From: Zantedeschia hybrid cultivar
Taxonomy: Eukaryota; Streptophyta; Magnoliopsida; Alismatales; Araceae
Length of the DNA: 64,000 nucleotides
NCBI GenBank assembly: GCA_030544215.1
Contig: JARZZO010000014.1
Location: 35,803,734-35,867,733 of the forward strand
Direction: 5' to 3'
Part shown: positions 1 through 10,200 of the stretch, one piece after another
How positions within the stretch are numbered: the first letter of the stretch is position 1
Layout: every line of letters begins with the position of its first letter
Notes under the pieces: generated by a model
Seen by the model: only the letters and a program-made list of their open reading frames with translations
Databases searched by the model: none
Told to the model about the DNA's origin: nothing
Program-made: the position numbers and the translations under genes

Positions 1-2012
1 CTCACACATCTGCTCTAAAAGCGAGAGCTTGTGATGCATCCGTTCTTCAAGTGATCTTTCTAAATCAAGATATAGAATATGGGCAACCCTCTTCCCTAGC
101 AAGAAAGGAGAAAAAAAGACTTGATTCATGTCTCTGCAGCTGTATCTAGTGTGTCACGCTGGGAATTGATAAACGACTTTCTTTCTATCACCGTTGTGTT
201 GAAGTGAATGCTTACTTTATCGATGTATGGGATATACCTTAAATAAAAGGCAGTGCCACAAGGATTTGATTTGCTACGCTTGTCCTAATCAAGTCAAGAC
301 TTGATTTTATGCTTTGCTTTGTGCGTTATACTTTTGCTTTTTTACCCGATCCCGGCGTAGCGCTTTGCTTTCGGGGTTTCGGAGGAAAGAAACCTTACCA
401 GACCAACACCCGTCTCTGTTGCTTGTGTCTTGGACATTCGTAGCCGAACAGGACCTATAAAAGTCAACCTTTCTAAATGCACACGCTTTACTGTGCGTAC
501 GGAAAGCCCTCTTTGAATACCATGTCTAGAATAAGACAACTTCTAAGATGAATAATGCTATGGCAACACCTACTTCTCTCTTATCTGTCTCCCACCTTCC
601 CTAAGAAGAGGGGTTCCACTGTTAACCTATGTGAACTCTTTTTGGTACCCCAACTCCAAATTTCTCGTGTACTTATTTTTAATAAACAACAAGATCTCTG
701 TATAAGTGTTGACATCCAATTCCTTACGGCAGAGCCCGCTCTTGATGTAGAGGAATTGTTGGGCAGCTTCCTCAGCAAATTCATTCGCATATGTTGGAGT
801 AATGGTGGAAGGAAGTAGTCTGACCTTCTCCCATATCCGATTAAAGGCCAAGGCAATAAAGAAAAGAAAGACCAGGCCGTAGACCAAAGACGAGATCAGC
901 TCACTTCCACACCGACTCAATCAATCAGAGGAAACTCAATCCTAAACTTCGGAGTGGCAAGCTACAGAAAGAGAAAGTCCAACTTAGGTGTCAGGCTTGA
1001 GGAAGAGTCATCGTTCTCGGCTGTCCTATGTTGTTCTTCTGCAGGAGGAGCCCAACCCCGCTAACGCCGTGTTTTAGGGTGACGATGAGTTGGCCTCTGA
1101 GAGACTAAGTTGAGAATAGCATTCGCGATCTTTCCAGCCATAGGCATATCTTCTTACTTATCTTGGAAAAAGGGCTGTTATCATATGTTTTTCTCAATCC
1201 CAATTTAGCATTATGCTAACGACATGAAAGGGCAAGGATATAGATTGCAATGCGTTTGGTGGGTGGATGCTATGTGCGAGCGAAGCGAAGGGCGCTTGCG
1301 CCAGGTGGTGATCCCGAGTGTAGCGATCCTCATTGGGGATTGAGATCCACTATGGATATGTGCGAGCTAGTGTCAAAATCAATCCAAGAGAGCTGTCCAG
1401 GGCAGACAAGAAGATGTGCTCCGTGCCATGGTCTTAATCGACTGGTTGGTGACCTAGGTGCTTTTTGGTGCCCACAAAGGACGGAGTAGAGGCCTCGCCG
1501 CTTGAGAGATGAGGCCTCGCCTCTACTAGTAGGATGACCAACAACCGTCAACCGTCACTTCAATCTGTAAACCAAGCAAGAAAGTCAGCTAGGCATAGGC
1601 AACTACTATCCTGTAAGCTAGGTCCTTGTCAGCTACTTCCCTGTAAGCTAGCTAGTAAAACACCTCCACTATACTAGTGATGGAGGGGATTCGCGGTGGA
1701 TGGAGCAAGGCGCTTCGAACCATATACTACTGTTGTTGGAATGAAACACAACCTTATGCTGCTTGCTGGGCCCTAATGGTGGAACTGGCATTTTTGTGGG
1801 GAAGAAAGCGGCCCCCTTTTGCAGAAAAAGTAGGTAGCATCGCTTTCCCTCGTATAGCTATGTTGCCATTCATAAACAACACAAAAAGAAGACAAATCAA
1901 AAATCGTCTTTCGTGGCACTATTACTAGAAAACAAATTGAGTTGTAGGCATCAAGGTAAGGGGACGAGATTTGATACTGTTGCAGAAGCATAATCGAAGG
2001 GGTTGGTTGGAA
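1..2012. other. Left flank, no recognised gene
   Basis: No coding region here can be tied to a known family. Open frames are short and lack recognisable motifs. The composition and several short repeated phrases resemble plant mitochondrial intergenic DNA: a run near 1270-1300 rich in GCGAAGCG, and a phrase TCAGCTACTTCCCTGTAAGC at about 1629-1648 that recurs with one change near 54291 in the right flank. That origin is an impression from sequence style, not a match I can prove. A potential membrane-spanning reading frame on the minus strand (about 627-920) is open for 97 codons but resembles nothing I know. Confidence 0.4.
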
Positions 2013-2206
2013 GGTAAGGATAGCGTGATTGGCCGATTGGTTGGAAGGTAAGGATAGCATGATTGACTGGTTGCGGGGGTCCCTTTTGATCATGGGCCAC
2101 CGCTACTTGGGTAAGGATAGCGTGATTGGCCGATTGGTTGGAAGGTAAGGATAACATGATTGACTGGTTGCGGGTCCCTTTTGATCATGGACCACCGCTA
2201 CTTGGG
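2013..2206. repeat. 97-bp tandem duplication
   Basis: Two adjacent copies (2013-2109 and 2110-2206) share the phrase GGTAAGGATAGCGTGATTGG and both end in CACCGCTACTTGG. The second copy lacks two G of a G-run and carries a few substitutions. Within each copy a shorter GGTTGGAAGGTAAGGATA motif is itself repeated, so the duplication grew from a smaller repeat. Confidence 0.85.
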
Positions 2207-2229
2207 TAGAGACCGCTGAACATCATTTT

Positions 2230-2611
2230 GGCAGGCCGAGGCTATAATATGGGCTTAGGCCTTTTGATGGCTGTCATTTTATGGGCTATTTTCAAGGGAC
2301 TAACCATCATCAAAGCAAAACGCTGGTCTAATGTGATATTGGAGACTGACTTTATTAAGGCTTAAGGTTAATAACATATGCAGAAATCGAAAACAATCCT
2401 AACAGTACTGGAAGATTGCAAATGTCTCTTGGAAAGACTTCGAGTTCAACCACATTATACACTCAAACAAGGCAACAATTGTGCTGACCACTTGGCTAAC
2501 ATTGGAGTCACCCAAGAAGAAGAGCTGGTTGTCCTGGATTCCCCACCCAATTCCATCAACATGTTGATGCTTGCGGACATGGCCAGTGTGGCCTTTGAGA
2601 TGAATCCCTAG
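2230..2611 (+). pseudogene. Degenerate RNase H-like fragment (RVT_3 type)
   Basis: The conceptual translation shows pieces of a plant RNase H-like domain as found at the end of LINE polyproteins and their derivatives. First comes an ILWAIFKGL helix, then an LETDF catalytic-acid segment, then after a stop the segment YTLKQGNNCADHLANIGV, which matches the usual HxxREGNxxAD.LA motif. The stop after the LETDF segment and a frame change break it. No reverse transcriptase is visible upstream, so this is a fragment, not a gene. A second fragment of the same domain type lies on the minus strand near 56140-56560, but the two are not adjacent pieces of one element. Confidence 0.6.
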
Positions 2612-3350
2612 TTTGCTGTTTTTGTTTTCTTTTCACTAGCACCAAAAAAAAGGGAATGTTGATGGCTTGGAGTTCTATATCTCTGGAGAGAAGGAAGTGG
2701 GCGCAAAAGCTAATACAAATACTTGTAATCCAGCCATGTCAACACCCCCAAGAAGAGAAGAGCAGCCAATCCTTAAAGAGGAACTTTTGAATTGCTCTTT
2801 AACAACTAATAGAAGAATTATCAAATGATATCTCTTATCGCGAAAGCATCCAAATTGGCTTAGTTACTTGCTTTTAGACATGAACCTCGCTTTCAGTCAA
2901 CGTCTGATGGCCAGAATAGAATTCCGCCGACCAGAATAACTGAACCAATAAAGGTAAAGACTAAACTGCCTACAATATCTAAGAAGGAAGCATATAGACA
3001 ACAAAAGTGAAAAATGCCTTTTCTTTGGAGTGGTTCGAAAGTCAAGCCTGTAAAACCGGTAAACCCCTTGTAGGGAACTGAAAGCATATATCATTTAATT
3101 GAGGCTGAACAAAAGTGTCAATTGTTGCGATCACCAGAAAGGAGTCTAAGGAATTTGGGCAAGATACTGGCAAGGACTAAATCAGGGAGCGGACCTCGAA
3201 AGATGAAGGAATTTAAGTTTTTTCCCCCTAAGGTGGGCTTCCTTCCTAACATTCAAAATGTTCCGGCACCGTCTCAAATGTCCTCCTCTTTACCCGATAT
3301 CCTACCCGCTCTTCTACCTTGTCTATGTATCGGATGCACTCTTTAGGGGC
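2612..3350. other. Left flank, nothing recognised
   Basis: No gene is supported. A minus-strand frame at 2893-3087 would encode a 64-residue peptide with a strongly hydrophobic middle (about FLDIVGSLVFTFIGSVILV), which could be a decayed membrane-protein exon. I do not recognise it. Confidence 0.3.
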
Positions 3351-3626
3351 ATGTTTCCTGAACAAGTAGCAGTACTTCCTGATTCTGGCTTATTGGTTAT
3401 GAAGCAAACAATTGAGGCTGATTCCCAGACTATAGAAAGTTCTACGGAGTTACATTCAGTTGCCAAAAAGCTAGTCGCCGAGGCAATTTCCGAGGTAACG
3501 GGAGATGGAACAAGGGTGAAAAATGACTTGGATTCGGCCTCTGGTAAGATTCACATCCGCGGTTTGGGATTCTTAGTAGGAACTCTCGTTTTCGCAATAG
3601 CGTTGGCGACAATGGTCGCTAAGTGA
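3351..3626 (+). CDS. Hypothetical small protein with C-terminal membrane segment
   Basis: This open frame encodes 91 residues from the ATG at 3351; the frame is open further upstream to 3258 with a less convincing start. The body is acidic and polar, and the last 20 or so residues (GFLVGTLVFAIALATMVAK) form a good membrane helix ending in lysine, as in tail-anchored proteins. I do not recognise the family. No promoter is evident, and it ends 38 bp before the retrotransposon. It could be a chance frame or a remnant of a mitochondrial-type ORF. Confidence 0.25.
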   Translation: MFPEQVAVLPDSGLLVMKQTIEADSQTIESSTELHSVAKKLVAEAISEVTGDGTRVKNDLDSASGKIHIRGLGFLVGTLVFAIALATMVAK

Positions 3627-3659
3627 TGTGGCTGACTAGTGCTTCATTTCTTATGTTAA

Positions 3660-3664
3660 ACATC
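3660..3664. repeat. Target-site duplication of element A, left copy
   Basis: The five bases before the LTR are ACATC. The five bases after the far end of element A (53921-53925) are ACATA. Four of five match, which fits a 5-bp duplication with one later substitution. Confidence 0.6.
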
Positions 3665-3834
3665 TGTTGAACCCAAAAAATAATCTCATACGCAGAATTG
3701 CATTGTATGAATATACATATACGACACATACTCACGTTGATGTGAGATTTCCATAAGGATATGCATACACATAGGCATGACGATACATTCATAAAGGACC
3801 ATGTCATGCACACATACATAGGCATGACGATATG

Positions 3835-4194
3835 TTCATGAAGGACTATGTCATGCAAAATAAAAAAATGCCTATGATATAGGGGAATATTAAAAATCCA
3901 TAAGAAACCACGGGCTCGCATTACGAGGGCAATAGGGTGGAGAGCATACCTAGGCCAACAAGGCCTTGATCAGATTTTCTTTGAGAGAGCCTAAGGCGGC
4001 CCCAAGTTGCTTGCTTCATGAAGGACTATGTCATGCAAAATAAAAAAATGCCTATGATATAGGGGAATATTAAAAATCCATAAGAAACCACGGGCTCGCA
4101 TTACGAGGGCAATAGGATGGAGAGCATACCTAGGCCAACAAGGCCTTGATCAGATTTTCTTTGAGGGAGCCTAAGGCGGCCCCAAGTTGCTTGC
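3835..4194. repeat. 180-bp tandem duplication private to A's 5' LTR
   Basis: Copies 3835-4014 and 4015-4194 are almost identical; I see only about two differences. The 3' LTR of A and both LTRs of B carry this block once. Just upstream, a 47-bp unit containing GGCATGACGATA (3774 and 3821) is also doubled only here. The events therefore post-date insertion of A. Confidence 0.9.
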
Positions 4195-4384
4195 TTCGGC
4201 TTCCGAAATCAACCCCCGAACAGCCTTCGCGATTCTCGATAATGGGACCCGATGGGAGACCCCAAATGCAGCGATAAATGGGACCCCGAACGCTGCAAAA
4301 CAAGGGTCAAAATCAGTCCCAAGGTGGACTAAAATCTGTCCCGAGGTGGGGGAAAATTGGTCCTAGAACTCCCCCAAAATGGCC

Positions 4385-4800
4385 CCGAAATGGAGGCCCG
4401 ATAATGGGAAAGATAGGCCCAATAAGTAGCCCTATGGGTGGGGTCAAGATGAGGCCCAATAAGCCCCCAAATGGGCCCAAGTTCAGTCCCAAAAGTGGGC
4501 TGGGATCTGTCCCGGAATAAGGAAAAATCAGTTTTAGAACTTACCCAAATCAGTCCCGGGACGGAGGCCCAATATCGGGAAAGATAGGCCCAATAAATGG
4601 CCCAATGGGGGAGCCCAAAAAGAAGCCCAATAGGCACCCCTAACAGGCCCAAATCAGTCCCGGAATGGGGCTAAAATGCTCTCCAAACTTGCTCAAAATG
4701 ACCTTCAATAGAGGCCCAATAGCAAGGGAGGCAGGCCCAATGAGTGGCCCAATAAGGAGGCCCAATAGGGAGCTCAAATGGGCCCGAAATCAGCTCACAA
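4385..4800 (+). promoter_or_regulatory. Cluster of GGCCCA / TGGGCC motifs in the LTR
   Basis: About a dozen GGCCCA (reverse TGGGCC) hexamers occur in some 400 bp, mostly in the phrase GGCCCAATA, upstream of the TATA box. TGGGCC/T is the plant 'site II' element bound by TCP factors in promoters of genes active in dividing cells. That these copies act as such sites is inference. The same block is present in all LTR copies of A and B. Confidence 0.55.
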
Positions 4801-4933
4801 AGGGGGCCTAAATCTGCCAAAAGGGGGAAGAAATCTCCAGGATTCTTAAAATGGCAAAGGAGGAAGGTGGACCCCTCTCTCTCACCCCCCCTTATTTAAA
4901 TAGGCAAAGAGGAGGGAGGAGAGAGAGAGGGGG

Positions 4934-5385
4934 AACCGGTGGGGGGGAGCCCCCACCGGTTGGGAACCCCCCCACCGGTTCCAAGAGGGAAACCGGTGGG
5001 GGGGGAGGAGGATTTCCCTCCCTCTCTTTCTTCTTCTTTAAAAATTCAAAAAAGAAGGGGGGTGGGGGATTAAATTAAAGGAAAAGGAGGAGTTAATGGG
5101 GGATCTTAACCCCATTCACATGGGTTAAGAATCCCATGCAGGAGCCCTCTTAAACCCCATCCTAAAAACCCCCTTTCACACCTAACCCAAGTCTGAATTT
5201 AATGGGCAAAGACCCCTTTTCACACTTGGAAATCTGAAAACCAAAAAACCCAAAGCTCATTAAGAGCCAAAAGTGGGAAAGAAAGGGAGCATGGGGAAGG
5301 GAGAACCCCCCCACCGGTTCCCAACCGGTGGGGGGCCTAACCGGTGGCCATCCCCCCCACCGGTTGGAACCGGTGGGGGTGCCCA
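4934..5385. repeat. GC-rich hairpins built on ACCGGT
   Basis: Several perfect inverted repeats occur. 4934-4945 pairs with 4950-4961 (12-bp arms, 4-nt loop). 4967-4980 pairs with 4991-5004 (14-bp arms, 10-nt loop). 5307-5319 pairs with 5323-5335 (13-bp arms, 3-nt loop). Another follows around 5350-5385. All are made of runs of C, ACCGGT and runs of G. They are retained with copy-number changes in the other LTRs. Confidence 0.85.
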
Positions 5386-5555
5386 CTCACCTCCCCCTCT
5401 CTCCTTTATTTGCTCTCTCTCTCTCACCCCTTGCCACCCATTGGCTGATATAGAATAAAAAATAAAAAAAGAGGGGAGGAGGGAAGCCCTAACCGGTGGC
5501 ACCCCCCACCTTGGTTCATCCCGGTGGCACCCCCCACCGGATCAGATTTTGGGCC

Positions 5556-5563
5556 TATAAATA
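5556..5563 (+). promoter_or_regulatory. TATA box of A's 5' LTR promoter
   Basis: TATAAATA lies in the context CCTATAAATAGGAC and is conserved at the same place in the other LTRs (52371-52378 on plus; 28519-28526 and 50287-50294 on minus). A second, weaker candidate, TATTTAAATA, lies near 4893. Confidence 0.7.
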
Positions 5564-7131
5564 GGACCCCAAGGCTCCAATTCACAGGGGACAACACAAG
5601 GGCATATATTCACACACCACAAGCCTATAAGCTGCCCACATACAAGGGTGAGGTTGTGGTGAAATTGTGAGGGAGAGTGCTGCCAATTGAAGACCAAATT
5701 AGGGTTTTTTAACCCGGATTTGCTGCGAATTTGGGAGTTCTTTCGTCCCGGGGAGCTCTCTTCTAAGGTTCAATCCTAAGGGGAAGCTCTGCCGAATTTT
5801 CTTTGGAAAAACAGTCTTATTATAAGGTGAAATGCTGCCGAAATGCTATCAGAAATTTTGTGCCCATGTGTGTGTCATTTAAATTTTATAATTATCATAT
5901 TTCAATAATAATACGTATATGTATATAGTTTTCTAAAACTAAATGAAATTGAGTGCACCTTCAACCTAACTCTTAGCCTCACCCCCTAAACAAATAAAAT
6001 ATGAGTTCAGAAAATTGCATAAAAATTATAACTAAACCCAAAAGATAATTTATAATTAATAATTAATTAATTAATAAAAATCCGAAAAATCAATTAAAAA
6101 TCAGGAAAAACCAGTAAAAATCAGGAAAACCTATAAGAAAACAGTAAAATATGTAGAAAATTATAATAAACCTAAATAATCTCATATGAATAATTAATTG
6201 ATTAATTAATTATATTGACCAAATTAAACATAAAAAAAAAAGAATAAAATCAATAAAATCAGTGAGAAATCAGAGAAATTAAAAATCTGAAAGAATATAA
6301 ACTATTAATAATGAACATAATACATAAATATAAAGATTACCAAAATACCCCTATGTATAATATTTACATATATAACCCCGAAAGTCCTAAAAATCATATC
6401 ATGAGTAAAATTTCTCTCAAATAGCCTCAATATCAAATCTTAAAACTCGATAACCCAGTTTAAGGGAAAATTGCTAAAAAACCCTCATACCTTAAAAAAT
6501 TGACTTTATAACCCTCTTGGGGTTCGGAACCCTTTAAAATCCACCCCACATATGTTTATAAGCTACTATATTTTCATAAAACCCCGATAATTACATAAAA
6601 GCCCCCTCAAGGTGTAAAATTACAAAAAAATCCCTGTGGGGTTAAAAACTGGAAATCAATCCGTATAACATGGAATTAATCCACCTAACTTGGAACCAAT
6701 CCTAAAAGCCGGGAATCAATCCCAAATCACATAAAAAAAAATTGTCCCCGAACCGGGGTAAGGTTAAGGATCCAACCTAAAATATACCTTCACATACATA
6801 TGCACGCGCTGCCTGTGTTAGTAGTTTTTGCATGATTAAGGGCATCATACGGACGGTTAATCAAGGGTTGCCGAGCAGTCGCTCAGCGTAATTAACACTG
6901 ACCGAGGTCAGTGGAGAGAGGTCATATACTCGAATCTTCACTTGATTTGAAGTCCCGGATTCCCTGAGGGCGAATCCCAAGCTCTCATAATCCGATAAAA
7001 ATATAAAACCGACCCTAATTCCTCTAGATAAACAAAGAAAAAATGGATTTCCGAATAATCCGACATAGGAGGAGAGATATGTCTAGGTCAGGTCCCGACC
7101 GAAGGTTAGAAAAAATCTTCGCGAACAGAGA

Positions 7132-7150
7132 TGGCACGCCCGGTGGGACC
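7132..7150 (+). other. Primer binding site of element A
   Basis: TGGCACGCCCGGTGGGACC starts four bases after the LTR end, the expected place for a primer binding site beginning with TGG. It resembles the complement of a plant tRNA-Arg 3' end (TGGCGCGCC-GGT pattern) with mismatches. The tRNA assignment is tentative. The same 19 bases occur in B at 48712-48730 on the minus strand. Confidence 0.7.
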
Positions 7151-7257
7151 TCTCTTTCCCTTCATCTCTCCGTCCGGTGATGCTCTCACCATAACTATGC
7201 TACTAACTTTGCCATGTCTTATGCAGGTGGTTAAGTCTTTCACTCGTCAGAGCGATA

Positions 7258-10200
7258 ATGGCAGCAAGGGTCACTTATGGCCCCCTTGCCGTGGCGGCCC
7301 ACGTCCAGTGTGGGTATCTTACTGTGCCGACCAGCTTCGGCAACTTCCCCGCGGTTGTGGGATCTCCGTACTTCCTGGGAGTAGTCCCAGCGCCGGAGTC
7401 GGTTCCGGCAGAAGCGAAGAAGCGCGCCTCCCGCGCGAAGGAGGCCAATGGAGGTGGGAAGCGGCAGATCGTCTACACCGCCAATACTATTACTACATTC
7501 CATGCTTCCTCGTCCAGCAGGGGGCAGAAGAAAAAGAATGCTTCCCCGAGTCCCTCCCGGACCGGGAAAACAATATTGGTTGGGGACCTGCGCATTCGCT
7601 TGGATGGCGGGGAACCAATCGTTCCAAAAACTCGGCATGTCCCGACGGTCCCGGTTCACAACCGTTTTGGGATTCTGCCAAAGGTTTGCCAGGAGGTGGC
7701 AACTTTCAAAAAGAAAAAGAAAACGCAAAAAGCCGTGGTTCATCGGCCTGCGTACATTACGTCCCGACGCACAGGGGGCAATACTATACCCCGAGCGCAG
7801 AATGATACCATTCCCCAAAATGGGGGCAAACATCAGGAGGGTCATGCGCCCCGCCTAAAGAAGATGTGGGTGACCAAAAAGGAAGCCCGCGAAATCCGCG
7901 AGGCTAGGGTTGTCCTGGCGGAGCAGCAACCTCCCAGGCCTGTAGAGCCAGTCAGGGAGATAAATCATCCAACGACTCGACTTCATCATAAGCGAAGTCG
8001 GGGAAAGAAAGATACCTATAAGGCGCAGCAACCTGCCCAAAAGCGGGCTTCGGTCTTTGAAAGACTCGGTGCTCTGGTACGACCAGCACAGAGGAAAAAG
8101 AGGACCGCTCGGATGACGGATGATGGCATCCGAATATATACCTGCTATACTTCCAGCACAAATCGGCAGCCTTCTCAATCGGAAGAGCCGAATAATACCG
8201 CTGGGATGATGCAAAGAGGCGGGCCAATTACCCGCCAGATGGAGCAAGCTATGCGCCTGCTGGGTCAAGTAGGCCAGGGGGCAGAACCGTCCCAAGCCAA
8301 TGAAGGTGCAACCAATGCTCAAGAGCCAGGAGTTGCACAACTGCCGCAGGAACAACCTCAACCTCAGACTCTTGAGGAAATTAGGCAGGAAAATCAGCAA
8401 TTAAAGGCCTTGCTGTATGGCCTGATACAGAAGATGGAGGAACAACAAAGGGTTGCCCCGGCTCCTCCAATAAATCTACCTCCGCCTAGGGCCATTCCTG
8501 CACCTGCAGGACCCCCGGTTGTTGAGGTCAACTTCAGTCCTGAGGAGATTCAGGAAGATAGGGCTGAAGAGCCCAACTATAATGCTCATCAATCACGTGC
8601 ATCGGCAGAGGATGCGACAACATCGCAAAAGCACCTGATTGAGCAAATTGTTGAGGCCAAGATGGCCGAACAAGACGAAGGAATAAGCACATTTGACTTA
8701 TATAAGGTGCCGTTCCCGGTTCGTCATATGTTCAAAAAGCTTCCAGCAGATCACAGTAAACGCCCCAAAGTAACAAGATATGACGGGGAGGGCTCAGCTC
8801 AAGAGCATATAGCCCACTATATGAGTGATCTGGGAGAGTTGGCAACTGAGGAGGCATACCTTTTAAGGTTCTTCTCAACTTCCCTCACCGGCACGGCATT
8901 CCAGTGGTATGCCAAATTGAAGCCCAACTCTATAAGCAGCTGGGAAGAAATGCAGAAAAAATTCCTTGATCGCTTCAAAGTATCGGAGCGGAAGGTCACT
9001 ATTACTGAGTTAGTGACACTCAAACAAGGGAAGAATGAATCCGCCGTGGATTATATCAAGAAATGGCGGAACCTCAGCATGAGGTGCGACAATCCACCCG
9101 TCCACGAAGACGCGGTAAGATTGTGCAAAAGGGGCTTGAAGCCCGAGATAAATGAGAAGCTGATCGGAGCTAATGTCAGAAACTTCGATCAACTCAATAA
9201 TATCGTGACGGAGATCGAGATGTTCTTCGCCGATTACCCCACTATACTTCCAAATAAGGGGAAAGCGCCCAGGGAGCGGGGCGCTCCGGCTAAAGAGGTG
9301 AATACAGTCGACTTTTCTCCAGCTCCAGAAAGGAGCGAGGCCAGGGGAGGTCCTAGTGCCCCAGCGGCTAATAGAAAGGGGGAAGGGAAGGCGCCGGTTT
9401 CTTCTCTAGCTGAAAGAATGAAAAAACCATACTCTTTCACCCGCGAGCATACAAAAAAATTGTTTGAAACATGTATGCGGGCGAAACTCCTGTTGCTCCC
9501 TGAACCCAAAAAGCCAGCTGAGGCAGGCAGGGTTAATGAGCCAAATTATTGCCCATATCATCGTATGCTGGGGCATGTCATAGAAGACTGCTATGTCTGT
9601 AAAGATGAAATAGAAAAACTCATCCGTGAAGGCGCAGTGGAGATGGGCAAACATCTGGTAAGCCCTCCCCAGCCTCACCAAAGAAATAGGTAGGCATTTG
9701 CTGTCAATGTCATCTATATGAGCGAGAGCTCATCCGGGTACCATCCCGAAGAAGAAGCGGTGAGGCCCTCTCCGGAGCGCGAGGCAACACCAATATATAC
9801 CCCAGCAACTCCTCCCCCTGGGGACTCGGTCATGATGGCATTGGAAGGAATCCAGACCAGCCTGACACGACTTTCATGTCAGCAAGAGGAGCTTACCTAG
9901 ATGATGGAGGGACTCTCCAGGCAATTCTCAGAAACTCTGTCATTCAACAAGGTTGACATATTCTTCTCTTCTGAAGGGATGGAATCGGACCCCGATCGTC
10001 CCTCAAGGAAAAGAGGCAAACAGGCTATGCTTCCTAGAGAAGATTTGGAAACATATCGCCAGGAAGAAACTACTTCCTATAGAAGAAGCCATGAAAGCGT
10101 AAGAATAGCCGAAAGAGGGCGTCAAGTCCGACGAATGGTCGATAAAGAGGCTGGAATACGCTTCAGAAACTCCATGACTCTGAGGGAAAGGCACGCAAAG

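Larger units (their letters stand above)
3665..7127 (+). repeat. 5' LTR of element A
   Basis: The boundaries are set by the PBS just downstream and by comparison with the 3' LTR starting at 25695, and the ends are TG...CA. Contents in order are an A-rich start with nested duplications, a 400-bp block packed with GGCCCA motifs, GC-rich ACCGGT hairpins, a TATA box at 5556-5563, an AT-rich stretch around 5870-6320, and a 3' part with many short indel-prone repeats. Confidence 0.95.

Noticed and set aside
4278..4520. An 80-codon frame in the LTR, present in four LTR copies
   Set aside because: It only reflects LTR repetition and the GGCCCA repeats; B's copies carry indels that would break it.
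7131..7805. Open frame starting inside the primer binding site and overlapping gag in another frame
   Set aside because: Its start codon is part of the PBS, and the overlapping gag frame explains the conservation between A and B.
9718..9900. A separate small gene between gag and pol
   Set aside because: It lies in the gag-pol frame between two nonsense codons (CAG to TAG) and is continuous with gag in B.
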